A stretch of DNA of 42,756 nucleotides from Flavobacteriales bacterium. Lineage in GTDB: Bacteria; Bacteroidota; Bacteroidia; JACJYZ01. The notes below the pieces were generated by a model. That model saw only the letters and a program-made list of their open reading frames with translations. It did no database searches and had not been told where the DNA came from. The DNA lies in the NCBI GenBank assembly GCA_020435415.1, contig JAGQZQ010000018.1:1-42756 (forward strand), written 5' to 3'. The position numbers and the translations under genes were made by a program. This document shows, one piece after another, positions 24,887 through 33,828 of the stretch; the stretch's first letter is position 1, and every line of letters starts with the position of its first letter.

Positions 24887-27073
24887 ATGTCCAAGACCAT
24901 CAGATTTCTGCTGCCATTGTGCATCGCACTTTCACAGATGGCTTGTGAAACGGGGTCCGAACACCAAACCGCCATGAACCAGGAATTACTCGCACCCCCC
25001 ATTGCAGCTAAAAAAGACTGTGTGCTTACCAGTCACGGTCACCAACGCATTGATCCGTATTTCTGGATGCGACTAACTGATGAACAAAAGACGGCTGCCA
25101 ATCCGGATGAACAAACGCAGGAGGTATTGGAATACCTGAACAATGAAAATGCCTTTACCCGGAGCGTACTCAAACATACCGAATCATTGCAGGACACGCT
25201 CTACGATGAAATGGTGGCACGCCTGAAAAAAGACGACGAGTCGGTTCCCTACCTGCACAACGGCTATTACTATTATGCCCGTTACCGGGAAGGTGGCGAA
25301 TACCCTATCTATTGCCGAAAGAAGGAGAATCTGGAGGCAAAGGAAGAGGTTATGCTGGATGTAAACCAAATGGCCGAAGGTCATGCATATTATGCAGCCG
25401 TAGGGCTGGAAGTGAGTCCGGATAATCGCATCCTGGCTTTCGGTGAGGATACACTCAGTCGCCGCATTTATACCCTAAGGTTTCTGGATCTGACCACCGG
25501 TCAGTGGTTGCCGGATCGGGTAGAAAACACAACAGGTGGGGGTGCCTGGGCGAGCGACAACAAAACCTATTTCTATACCACCAAGAACCCTGTATCACTT
25601 CTGTCGGAAAAAATCTGGAGTCACTTTCTCGGCGAGAAAGAAGATCGCCTCAGATACCATGAGAAGGATCCCTCTTATTACATCGATGTTCGTCAAAGCA
25701 AGTCCGGAGCCTACATCTTCATCGAAGCATCCAGCACCACCACAGACCATCACCTGATTCTTGACGCTTCACATCCTGATGAAGAATTCCGATCATTCAC
25801 GGAGATCAAGGCCGGGTTGAAATATGACATCGAACATGCGGGTGATCGGTTCTTTGTGCTGACCAACCTGGATGCATTGAACTTCCGTGTGATGGAATGT
25901 CCGACCCATAAAACATCAATCGCAAATTGGAAAGAAATTGTAGCACACCGACCAGACGTACTGGTCCAGCATATCGATGTTTTTGAAAACCACCTGGTAT
26001 TAAGCGAGCGTTCACATGCATTGACACATCTGCGCATCATGAACCTCAGTCTGCATGAAGAACATACCATCTCCTTTGACGAGGATGTCTACGTGGTATA
26101 CTCCAATGCGAATTATGAATACCATTCGAAAAATCTGAGATTTACCTATGCGTCTCTGACAACACCGGCCACCGTGTACGACTATGATATGATCACAAAA
26201 GAACGGGTACTTAGAAAACAACAGGAAGTTGTGGGCGGGCATGATCCGGACATGTATGTTTCAAAACGTTTGATGGCAACCGCCGCCGATGGAACATCTA
26301 TCCCGATTTCCCTGGTATACAAAAAAGATACACCGATCGGAAAAGATACACCGTTGTTGCTTTATGCATACGGCTCCTATGGGCATTCAATCGATCCGGG
26401 ATTTTCTCCAGATCGCCTGAGTTTACTGAACAGAGGGTTTGTATATGCCATCGCCCATATCAGGGGTGGACAGGAAATGGGACGCTCCTGGTACGAGAAC
26501 GGAAAGATGTTTCAGAAGAAAAATACTTTTACCGACTTTATCGATTGCGCCAAATATCTGAGCCGTGAAGGCTATACTTCACCAGGCCATTTATATGCCA
26601 TGGGCGGAAGTGCGGGCGGTTTGCTAATGGGAGCCATTGTGAACATGGCCCCTGAAACATTTCACGGTGTGGTAGCCATGGTGCCTTTTGTTGATGTAGT
26701 CTCCACCATGCTGGACGAATCCATCCCCTTAACCACGAATGAATTTGATGAGTGGGGAAACCCTAAGAATAAAGACAGCTATGACTATATGCTTTCCTAT
26801 TCTCCCTACGACAACGTAAAAGCCATGGACTATCCGAACATATTGGTGACAACCGGACTGTTCGACAGCCAGGTGCAATACTGGGAACCCGCAAAGTGGG
26901 TGGCAAAACTCCGGGCAATGAAAACGGATCACAACCTGTTGTTACTTGATACCAACATGGAGAGCGGTCATGGCGGCGCTTCCGGACGATACAAAAGATA
27001 CCATGAGACGGCACTTATTTATGCCTTCTTGCTTGACCTTGAAAAGAATTCCGCACAAAAGGCGGATTCATAA
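24887..27073 (+). CDS. ptrB: S9A prolyl oligopeptidase / oligopeptidase B, exported
   Basis: This 728-residue serine peptidase has an N-terminal hydrophobic signal ending at C20 (SQMAC), so it is probably exported and lipidated, unlike cytoplasmic oligopeptidase B. After a beta-propeller region (about 75-450), the alpha/beta-hydrolase domain carries the catalytic triad S575 (GGSAGG), D660 (GLFDSQVQYWEPAKW) and H695 (ESGHGG). The YGSYG and RGGQEMGRSWYENGK motifs are typical of the OpdB/PtrB branch, which cleaves short peptides after basic residues. ATG at 24887 is chosen because the upstream frame (from 24764) overlaps uvrC. The gap to uvrC is 55 nt, so a shared transcript is likely. Confidence 0.92.
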   Translation: MSKTIRFLLPLCIALSQMACETGSEHQTAMNQELLAPPIAAKKDCVLTSHGHQRIDPYFWMRLTDEQKTAANPDEQTQEVLEYLNNENAFTRSVLKHTESLQDTLYDEMVARLKKDDESVPYLHNGYYYYARYREGGEYPIYCRKKENLEAKEEVMLDVNQMAEGHAYYAAVGLEVSPDNRILAFGEDTLSRRIYTLRFLDLTTGQWLPDRVENTTGGGAWASDNKTYFYTTKNPVSLLSEKIWSHFLGEKEDRLRYHEKDPSYYIDVRQSKSGAYIFIEASSTTTDHHLILDASHPDEEFRSFTEIKAGLKYDIEHAGDRFFVLTNLDALNFRVMECPTHKTSIANWKEIVAHRPDVLVQHIDVFENHLVLSERSHALTHLRIMNLSLHEEHTISFDEDVYVVYSNANYEYHSKNLRFTYASLTTPATVYDYDMITKERVLRKQQEVVGGHDPDMYVSKRLMATAADGTSIPISLVYKKDTPIGKDTPLLLYAYGSYGHSIDPGFSPDRLSLLNRGFVYAIAHIRGGQEMGRSWYENGKMFQKKNTFTDFIDCAKYLSREGYTSPGHLYAMGGSAGGLLMGAIVNMAPETFHGVVAMVPFVDVVSTMLDESIPLTTNEFDEWGNPKNKDSYDYMLSYSPYDNVKAMDYPNILVTTGLFDSQVQYWEPAKWVAKLRAMKTDHNLLLLDTNMESGHGGASGRYKRYHETALIYAFLLDLEKNSAQKADS

Positions 27074-27130
27074 AGGTTTTATTATTGATGTAAATCCATT
27101 AGGTTTGAGAACTCACACAGCAACGTGCCT

Positions 27131-27631
27131 ATGAAACTGATGACGATGACATTGCTGACCCTGACCGTACTTCTGCGTCAGTCGGCTTGCAACCAGGACA
27201 AACCTGGTGAAGAAGTAACGAAAGAAGATCATGCAACCAAAAAGGAACAACTAGACACAAAAGTGATCATGAGCAGGGAAGCACAACTGGGTGCGACAAC
27301 ACTCCGTTGGGAAAAACGGTCCGACCAATCCATCCATTGGAATGAAGAGGCAATGAAGGCAGCTTCCGGGTGGAAGGCGGATTCCGTTCGCGAAAACGGC
27401 ACGGCCCGAAATGCAATGGCAGAATTTCTGGATGCAGATTCGTCATTGATCCTGGGATTAAGTGCCGATGAGATCGAAGCCTTTCTGGGTCCGCAAGAAG
27501 GTCCCGAAGACCGCTTTCAGTACCGTTATGATAAACACTATACCGGCGAAGACCAATACATGGGTTGCTGGCTGGTGATCTTCATGAATGAACAAGGGAA
27601 AGCAAAGGACGTCGCAAGAATGTGTCCGTAA
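27131..27631 (+). CDS. Hypothetical lipoprotein
   Basis: This 166-residue protein has a hydrophobic N-terminus ending at C20 (LLRQSAC), a weak lipobox acceptable for Bacteroidota. A charged linker is followed by a compact domain (about 85-166): GLSADEIEAFLGPQEGPEDRFQYRYDKHYTGE, then a CWLVIFMNEQGKAKDV stretch. That part resembles SmpA/BamE-like small lipoprotein folds in pattern (strand after 'LG.P'), but the match is too weak to name. The ATG at 27131 is preferred over GTG at 27125. It lies 57 nt after the oligopeptidase gene and 90 nt before the porZ-like gene on the same strand. Confidence 0.7.
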   Translation: MKLMTMTLLTLTVLLRQSACNQDKPGEEVTKEDHATKKEQLDTKVIMSREAQLGATTLRWEKRSDQSIHWNEEAMKAASGWKADSVRENGTARNAMAEFLDADSSLILGLSADEIEAFLGPQEGPEDRFQYRYDKHYTGEDQYMGCWLVIFMNEQGKAKDVARMCP

Positions 27632-27676
27632 TACCCGTTGACCGGTCTGCAGATTACAATATTACGGACCGGTTAA
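27624..27676 (+). promoter_or_regulatory. Two mutually exclusive hairpins before the porZ-like gene
   Basis: GTCCGTAATA (27624-27633, including the stop codon of the lipoprotein gene) pairs perfectly with TATTACGGAC (27660-27669). TTGACCGGTC (27638-27647) pairs with GACCGGTTAA (27667-27676). The right arms share GAC, so only one stem can form. There is no T tract, so a simple terminator is unlikely. Confidence 0.55.
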
Positions 27677-27721
27677 AGTTATGAGAGCTATACGCTATTC
27701 CTGTAGATTCATCAACCAACC

Positions 27722-30076
27722 ATGCAGATAGAAAGAAAGAGGTCGCGCTTTACACTCACCGCAGGTTTGTGGCTTGGCTTGCTGTTTCATACGGCAGGTC
27801 AGGAGATCGCCATCGGCCAGTGGCGTGATCACCTGCCTTATCAGAATGTAAAAAGGATTGCACGGGCCGACGATCGCATTTACTGCGCAACCAACTTTGG
27901 CCTCTTCGAATATTCGTTTACTGATCAGTCCATACAACGCCTTTCCAGCGTGAACGGACTTTCCGATTTCGGGGTGAGTACCATTGAATGGAGCGATGAC
28001 TACAACCTCCTGATCATCGCCTACAACAATGCAAACATTGATATCATTGAAAACAATAAGATATATAACATCAGTGATATCAAACGAAAGTCCATCCTGG
28101 GCGACAAGTCCATCAAAAGTGTACTTTTCATCGGACCGTATGCCTACCTGTCCTGTGGCTTTGGGATAGTGGTTCTGGATATCACTAAAAAAGAAGTCAA
28201 GGAAACATACGTGATCGGACCGGGTGGCAGTCAACTCGCGGTAAATGCACTCACCTATGATGGTACCTGGCTATACGCGGCTACGGAAAAAGGGGTATAC
28301 AAGGCAAAAGCCAATGACCCGAACCTGGTGAACTTTGCTGTTTGGAGCAGGTATGAAGACATATCCCAACCTGCCGCCAACTACAACATGATCGCCAGTT
28401 TCAACGGTAAACTTATCGTAAATAAGAACGGTGCTCAATACAACACCGACACCTTGTTGGTCAATGATGGAATGGGATGGACCTACTTTAATCCGGCCGT
28501 TTCCTGGACCAATCATGGTCTTGAAGTCCATGACGGTTTGCTATATCTTACGAACTACTTCAGCGTGGAGTCTTATGACACATCCCTGGTCAGGCAGGAA
28601 CAAATGTTCGGTTGGTCAGGTGATGCTTCTCCTATGCATGCCATACCGGAGAGCCCGGGTCTGGTATGGATCGCGGATAGCAGGAACGGCCTGATACGAT
28701 ATTCCAATCCTTCCCTCTGGCAGATCATTGCACCGAATGGACCGATCAGCAACAATGTTGCAGATATGGATATTCGCGACGATATCCTTTGGGTGGCTTC
28801 AGGGGGTGTCAGCGAATCCTTTGGAAATCTTTGGCGTACGGAGGGCATTTTTAAATTTGACAACCAGAGCTGGGTAAACATCAACAAGGGCAACACCTCC
28901 GGTTTGGATACGCTGTTTGATCCCATCAAGATCATTACAGATCCTGTTGATGCCGGGCACATTTTTGTGGGCTCCTGGGCACGCGGCCTGGCAGAATTCA
29001 GAAATGGCAGCCTCGTTACCTATCACACCGATCAGAACAGTGCATTACAACGGATTGATCTGCCCAACTTCTATTGGATAGGAGTAGGCGGTTTGGATTT
29101 CGATGAGCAGGGGAATCTCTGGATCACCAATACTTCGGTATTAAACCCGCTGGTTGTGAAACGCAACAACGGCACATGGAAATCTTTCTCGCTGTCACCT
29201 TATGTCACCACGAGCCATAACGTCTCTGAAGTGTTGAGCAGTCAAAGCGGACAGCAATGGGTTATTATACCAAGAGGGCCTACAAAAGGCATCGTGGTCT
29301 TTGATAGCAATGGCACTATTGATAATACTTCAGACGATAAAAAGATCATGCTACGTACCGGTGTTGGCAGTGGAAACCTGCCATCAGACGAGGTGCTATC
29401 CATTGCTGAAGACAGGGATGGGGAGATATGGGTCGGCACCAGGGTAGGACCAGTCATTTATTATACCCCCGAATTTGTGATGTCGGGTGGGGATGCCGCA
29501 GACGCACAAAGGGTCCTTGTGGAACGCGACGGCTTTACAGAATACCTGCTGGATGGAACGGCCATCACATCCATCGCCATAGACGGTGCCAACCGCAAAT
29601 GGCTGGGAACCGAACTCAGCGGCGTTTTCCTGTTGTCGGAAGATGGCACGGAAGAGCTGGCTCATTTCACTTCGGATAACAGTCCGCTTATTTCAAATAA
29701 GATCAATAACATCACCATCAACCCCGACAATGGAGAAGTGTTTTTTGCCACGGATCAGGGACTCATTTCATACAAAGCTTCCGCAACAGAGGGGGGTGAA
29801 ACATTCGAAGAAGTACTTGTATACCCCAATCCGGTAAAAGAAAACTATGAAGGTCCGATTGCCATCCGTGGGTTGGTGGAAGATGCCAACGTAAAGATTA
29901 CCACGGCGAGTGGATCCGTGGTTTACGAAACTACCGCGTTGGGTGGACAGGCCATATGGAACGGGCGTAATTTTGATGGTGTTAAGGCAGCCACCGGTAT
30001 CTACCTTGTTTTCTGTACAAATGAAGATGGCAGTGAAACAATGGTGACCAAAATTCTGGTGATCCGGGGAATTTAG
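27722..30076 (+). CDS. porZ: PorZ-like T9SS component with beta-propellers
   Basis: This 784-residue exported protein has a signal peptide (about 1-27) and the family hallmark IGQWRDHLPYQN near 31-42. Two beta-propeller domains follow, built of repeats such as IYCATNFGLFEYS, LYAATEKGVYKA and IWVGTRVGPVIYY. A C-terminal Ig-like sorting domain starts at VYPNPVKENYEG and ends with a TGIYLVF strand and KILVIRG. In Porphyromonas gingivalis, PorZ sits on the surface in the T9SS attachment complex and presents anionic LPS to the sortase PorU. This assignment is by architecture; propeller-only relatives exist. It is 4 nt upstream of recO and likely in the same transcript. Confidence 0.85.
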   Translation: MQIERKRSRFTLTAGLWLGLLFHTAGQEIAIGQWRDHLPYQNVKRIARADDRIYCATNFGLFEYSFTDQSIQRLSSVNGLSDFGVSTIEWSDDYNLLIIAYNNANIDIIENNKIYNISDIKRKSILGDKSIKSVLFIGPYAYLSCGFGIVVLDITKKEVKETYVIGPGGSQLAVNALTYDGTWLYAATEKGVYKAKANDPNLVNFAVWSRYEDISQPAANYNMIASFNGKLIVNKNGAQYNTDTLLVNDGMGWTYFNPAVSWTNHGLEVHDGLLYLTNYFSVESYDTSLVRQEQMFGWSGDASPMHAIPESPGLVWIADSRNGLIRYSNPSLWQIIAPNGPISNNVADMDIRDDILWVASGGVSESFGNLWRTEGIFKFDNQSWVNINKGNTSGLDTLFDPIKIITDPVDAGHIFVGSWARGLAEFRNGSLVTYHTDQNSALQRIDLPNFYWIGVGGLDFDEQGNLWITNTSVLNPLVVKRNNGTWKSFSLSPYVTTSHNVSEVLSSQSGQQWVIIPRGPTKGIVVFDSNGTIDNTSDDKKIMLRTGVGSGNLPSDEVLSIAEDRDGEIWVGTRVGPVIYYTPEFVMSGGDAADAQRVLVERDGFTEYLLDGTAITSIAIDGANRKWLGTELSGVFLLSEDGTEELAHFTSDNSPLISNKINNITINPDNGEVFFATDQGLISYKASATEGGETFEEVLVYPNPVKENYEGPIAIRGLVEDANVKITTASGSVVYETTALGGQAIWNGRNFDGVKAATGIYLVFCTNEDGSETMVTKILVIRGI

Positions 30077-30080
30077 CGCC

Positions 30081-30797
30081 ATGTTGTTGTCCACCCGAGC
30101 ACTTGTCCTGCAAGCCATACGGTACAAAGATCATCAACTCATCATCAAGGTGTTTTCAGAAGCAAGAGGTGCCCTTACCCTCATCACTTCGGCTGGTGGC
30201 AAAAAAGGCAAAACCAACCGACTCGCCTTTCAGCCCCTTGCAGTGGTAGATGTGCAGATAGACTACAAAGAAAAACACGACATGCATCGCATAAAGGATT
30301 TACGCATTCAGGATCCTCATCACAGCATGCATTCACATCCTGCCAAGGTATTTCTGGCCTTATTCATGGCAGAGCTCACACAAAAGAGCACCCGAAACGA
30401 GGGGCAATCACAAACATTATTTGAATATCTGGTGTCCTGTTCAGACAACCTGGAGCAATGCACAACCCCGTCCCCTGATTTTGCTATCCGTTTTATCCTG
30501 GGGCTTGTTGCACAATTGGGGATTCGGCCACATGCACGACTGAGAGAAGAAGACCGGTATTTTAATCTGAATGAAGGAACATTCGACGGTCGATATATCA
30601 ATGATGAGGTTTGCCTGGATATTGCCCATAGTGATATTCTGAATAGAATGCTGACCTCAAAAGATGGGGAGCAGGAAACCATGAAACGTTCGGACCGCCA
30701 ACAACTGGTAAGGGCCATGATCCGTTATCTTCAGATTCATAGTCCGGGTATGGGGCCGGTCAAATCTCTGGATGTGCTTGAAAGTATTCTGACTTAG
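30081..30797 (+). CDS. recO: DNA repair protein RecO
   Basis: This 238-residue recombination mediator helps load RecA onto SSB-covered single strands in the RecFOR pathway. The N-terminal OB fold (about 1-80) begins LLSTRALVLQAIRYKDHQLIIKVFSEARGALTLITSAGGKKGK; a helical C-terminal domain follows. There are few cysteines and no CxxC pair, so no zinc site as in some RecO proteins. It starts 4 nt after the porZ-like stop, so it depends on upstream transcription or coupling. It is convergent with the DUF4837 gene across 24 nt. Confidence 0.9.
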   Translation: MLLSTRALVLQAIRYKDHQLIIKVFSEARGALTLITSAGGKKGKTNRLAFQPLAVVDVQIDYKEKHDMHRIKDLRIQDPHHSMHSHPAKVFLALFMAELTQKSTRNEGQSQTLFEYLVSCSDNLEQCTTPSPDFAIRFILGLVAQLGIRPHARLREEDRYFNLNEGTFDGRYINDEVCLDIAHSDILNRMLTSKDGEQETMKRSDRQQLVRAMIRYLQIHSPGMGPVKSLDVLESILT

Positions 30798-30821
30798 GGT
30801 GCCGTAAAAGCATTCATGAAA

Positions 30822-31853
30822 TTATTCTTCCCCGGCACTTTCCTGAAATGAGAATGACTGAAGAATGGATTCCAGGTTGATGATATAATCCCGCTTTTTG
30901 AACTTGGGTGCATATACGAAACCCATCACCGTAACGAGCCTGTCGCCATCCGGATATAGTCTGGTTTGACAAACAAACGGGCCACCCATGTAATCATTTT
31001 CCAGTTCCCACAAACCCCGCAATTCCGTAGAGTAAAGAGAGTCAGCATGTATGCGTACACCTTCGATGGGATAGTCTTCCACCAGCTTCATGTAAGAGCC
31101 TTCGGCCGGACCAGGAATGTACTTTTGCAACATCTTGTTTAGCGCTGCCCGTGTTGATTCGACAGAAAAATCTGACGTATCTGCATATGGTCTGGTCATG
31201 ATAACAAGTCCGGAAGACGTCTCACGTGTTTCCCTCCTCATCCATATAAAACCAGGGGTATCCACGGCCAGGTAATAATCGAATGGAACTTTCATGAAAA
31301 TGCCGTGTTCACTTTTCAACCAGCGAATCAATTTGCCATTCAGATCCAGACTGTTCACCAACCGTTCACGATCGTTCTTCTGGAAGAAATACCGTAACTC
31401 GTTCGCATGATCCGCCAGCAATGCTGCTGTTTCTTTATCATTGCGTCCCACAACGGATGCCACCACCTGATCCTTGGCCCATACGGATTTCTTAAAATAG
31501 ATACCCGGTTTTTGAGCGGTATCCAACTGCACGACCAGGATATTCAGGGTATTTCGAATGGTACTCTTAAAACTCTCCGGTGGAAGGGTATTCAGGGAAA
31601 ACTCCGGTTCCGGTTGTGGAAGACCTTCCATGGGCCTTTTGAAAATCTCTTTGAGTTGTTCACCGGATGAACCCATAAACAGTTCATTGGAAATCACGGC
31701 GAGTAGCTCGCCCGGCCTGCCCGTATATGGTGGAAGCAGGGCGCCTTCTTCTCTTTGGCAACCCTGGTGAAGGAGAAGTATTACGGCCAGAATTTGAATG
31801 GCCAGGCTGAACCGGTGAAATGCGTACTTACGTATGGTACTAGCCTTTAACAC
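30822..31853 (-). CDS. DUF4837 family lipoprotein
   Basis: This 343-residue protein begins with a GTG and has a lipoprotein signal with C32 (LLLHQGC). The rest matches the Bacteroidota family DUF4837: GRPGELLAVISNELF, a central FVCQTRLYPDGDRLVTVMGFVYAPKFKKRDYIINLE motif and a mixed alpha/beta pattern. Function unknown; being a lipoprotein it should be in the periplasm or on the surface. It overlaps the 3' end of the lytic transglycosylase gene by 14 nt, so the two are tightly linked, and tatA is a third member of the unit. The signal fits the GTG start; no ATG is available nearby. Confidence 0.85.
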   Translation of the reverse strand: MLKASTIRKYAFHRFSLAIQILAVILLLHQGCQREEGALLPPYTGRPGELLAVISNELFMGSSGEQLKEIFKRPMEGLPQPEPEFSLNTLPPESFKSTIRNTLNILVVQLDTAQKPGIYFKKSVWAKDQVVASVVGRNDKETAALLADHANELRYFFQKNDRERLVNSLDLNGKLIRWLKSEHGIFMKVPFDYYLAVDTPGFIWMRRETRETSSGLVIMTRPYADTSDFSVESTRAALNKMLQKYIPGPAEGSYMKLVEDYPIEGVRIHADSLYSTELRGLWELENDYMGGPFVCQTRLYPDGDRLVTVMGFVYAPKFKKRDYIINLESILQSFSFQESAGEE

Positions 31854-33372
31854 TCACTTTTAATTTGGTTCCGGGAGGCGGTTCCTGTGAATCATTCAGA
31901 CCGTTCAACTCCCTCAGATGTGAAACGGAGATCCCGGCATATTTATTTGCAATATCATGAAGGGTATCGCCGGGCTGCACCACGTACATGATGTATTGAC
32001 TTTCTTCGTGAGGTTTTTGTACTTCCTTTTGCTGATCTTCTTCGGATTCTTCCGCTGCCGCCTGATCAACCGTTACAACCGGCACCGCTTCGGTTACCTC
32101 ACGATAAATTACAAGCTTCTGTCCCGGATGGATCATATAGGATTTCAGGTTGTTCCATGCCTGGATCTGGCCTACCGAACAATGATTCTGAGATGCAATG
32201 GCACCCAGATACTCACCGCTGCGAACGGTATGGTAAACCTTCTTTTCTTTGGTCACATACTCAACCAGTGTTCCGTCCGGTAAGCTATCACGTGGATTGG
32301 CATAGGCGTATATGGCCTGCTCATTATTGATAAACGCAGCGATCTTTTCAACCGGCAATGTCAACTTCATGGGTTTCTGATTCACCACCGGAATTTTTCC
32401 CAGGCGATAAACAGGGTTCAGGAATTCAAGATCTTCCAAAGGTATGTGCAGCGTTAGCGCGATCTGCTTAAGTTCTAACGGTTGACGCACCATCACTGTG
32501 TCTATCTCATAAAACATGCGCTTGGGACGTATGGGATAGATGTTGTGATCGGAGGCATAGTTCATAAAATATGCAGCGGCGATAAAAGCAGGCACATAAC
32601 CTCTTGTTTCACTAGGTAGATAGGTTCTGAGTTTCCAGTAGTCCATCTCGCCACCGGACCTTCTGATCGCCCGACTTACGGTTCCAGGTCCACTATTATA
32701 TGCAGCCAGCACAAGCAGCCAGTCGTGGAACATACCATACAGGTGCTCGAAATATTCACAGGCAGCGATGGTAGACAAGTAAGGATCCCTGCGCAGATCC
32801 ATATAGGAATCAACCTTAAGCTGGTACAATTTCCCTGTGCTGTACATGAATTGCCACAAGCCGGTAGCGCCTGCCCTGGAAACCGCATTGGGATTCAGAG
32901 CGGATTCTACAATGGCAAGGTATTTCATCTCCAGAGGGATCTGGTAAGCGTCCATTACCTCTTCGAACATTGGGAAATAAAGTTCACTTAAACCAAGGAT
33001 GCGGGATGACATGTTTCTCTTTCGAACAACATAAAGTTCAATGAACTTATGCACGGCATCGTTGTAGGTAAATTCAATCGGACTGCGTTCATTCATCAAC
33101 GCAATGCGCTGCATATACTCCGCAGGCTCATACCTCGGCACAGAGTCGGAAGCAAATGAACAGGCATTGAGTTCGTTGGTATCTGTGGTAAAATTCGAAC
33201 ACTCGAAATAGTGTTTGAGGATCAGGCTGTCAAGCATGGCAGCCACCGGGTTATCATCATCTACCCAACCCGGTTCTGTGTCGTTGTTTTGTGCGAAGGT
33301 GCTGACTGAAATGCATAGTGCCAGCGTCACCCCCGCCAATATCCGGCGATATGGTTCTTGCAAAATCATCAT
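31840..33372 (-). CDS. mltD: MltD-like lytic transglycosylase with two LysM domains
   Basis: This 510-residue periplasmic enzyme cleaves peptidoglycan glycan strands to 1,6-anhydro ends. The signal peptide is about 1-27. The SLT domain (about 140-260) has the catalytic glutamate E156 (YLAIVESALNPNA) followed by SRAGATGLWQFM and LAAYNSGPGTV. Two LysM repeats near the C-terminus (VYHTVRSGEYLGAIASQN; YVVQPGDTLHDIANKY) bind the wall. The ATG at 33372 is preferred to the TTG at 33381. The domain order is that of MltD. It is 36 nt after tatA, and the DUF4837 gene overlaps its end. Confidence 0.93.
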   Translation of the reverse strand: MMILQEPYRRILAGVTLALCISVSTFAQNNDTEPGWVDDDNPVAAMLDSLILKHYFECSNFTTDTNELNACSFASDSVPRYEPAEYMQRIALMNERSPIEFTYNDAVHKFIELYVVRKRNMSSRILGLSELYFPMFEEVMDAYQIPLEMKYLAIVESALNPNAVSRAGATGLWQFMYSTGKLYQLKVDSYMDLRRDPYLSTIAACEYFEHLYGMFHDWLLVLAAYNSGPGTVSRAIRRSGGEMDYWKLRTYLPSETRGYVPAFIAAAYFMNYASDHNIYPIRPKRMFYEIDTVMVRQPLELKQIALTLHIPLEDLEFLNPVYRLGKIPVVNQKPMKLTLPVEKIAAFINNEQAIYAYANPRDSLPDGTLVEYVTKEKKVYHTVRSGEYLGAIASQNHCSVGQIQAWNNLKSYMIHPGQKLVIYREVTEAVPVVTVDQAAAEESEEDQQKEVQKPHEESQYIMYVVQPGDTLHDIANKYAGISVSHLRELNGLNDSQEPPPGTKLKVSVKG

Positions 33373-33408
33373 GTCTTTCAAATGGAAACGGCTAACAACG
33401 GGCGGGAA

Positions 33409-33606
33409 TTATTTTGAATCTTTCGATTCACCGATCTTTTCCTTGCCATCATCATCCTTGGTAGCCTTTTTAAACTCATTGATCCCTTTACCTACTCCTT
33501 TCATTAGATCGGGTATGCGTTTGGCACCGAACAGGAGGATCACGATAACGAGAATCAGGACAACCTGTTGGGGACCTATCATACCTAGTATATTGGGGGA
33601 GATCAT
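33409..33606 (-). CDS. tatA: TatA-family translocase subunit
   Basis: This 65-residue protein has the TatA architecture: an N-terminal hydrophobic helix (about 13-27), a GAKRIPDLMKGVGKGINEFKKA hinge and amphipathic helix, then a short charged tail. TatA forms the pore of the twin-arginine pathway, exporting folded proteins with TatC, which is not in the window. It heads a minus-strand operon with mltD and DUF4837. An exact TACTTTTG -7 element lies at 33637-33630. Confidence 0.93.
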   Translation of the reverse strand: MISPNILGMIGPQQVVLILVIVILLFGAKRIPDLMKGVGKGINEFKKATKDDDGKEKIGESKDSK

Positions 33607-33629
33607 AACCTTCGGCTTTTGCTGTTTAA

Positions 33630-33637
33630 CAAAAGTA
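33630..33637 (-). promoter_or_regulatory. -7 promoter element of the tatA operon
   Basis: TACTTTTG on the minus strand ends 23 nt before the tatA ATG at 33606. No TTG sits at the usual -33 spacing. Confidence 0.5.
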
Positions 33638-33763
33638 GCAAATGTTTTTCAACCGGGGGTTACGGCTCCGTCCGCAAACAATGTTCATACTATACGGAAA
33701 TCCCGGAAGTTTGTTATGATGATGGTTTGGTGGTGTTTAGATGATTATGGGGGCGGTAGGCAG

Positions 33764-33807
33764 TAGACAATGGTCATTAGCTGCTACCTTCTAATGACCA
33801 TTGTCTA
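33764..33807. repeat. Perfect 17-bp inverted repeat after the efflux operon
   Basis: Bases 33764-33780 are the exact reverse complement of 33791-33807, with a 10-nt loop. A further 6-bp pair, ATTGAC (33807-33812) and GTCAAT (33821-33826), follows. It lies in the 222-bp gap between the RND gene stop (33829) and tatA. There is no T tract, so it would act as a stabilising or processing hairpin, or be a repeat remnant. Apart from this and the tatA promoter I see nothing else in the gap. Confidence 0.75.
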
Positions 33808-33828
33808 TTGACCAATCATTGTCAATTC

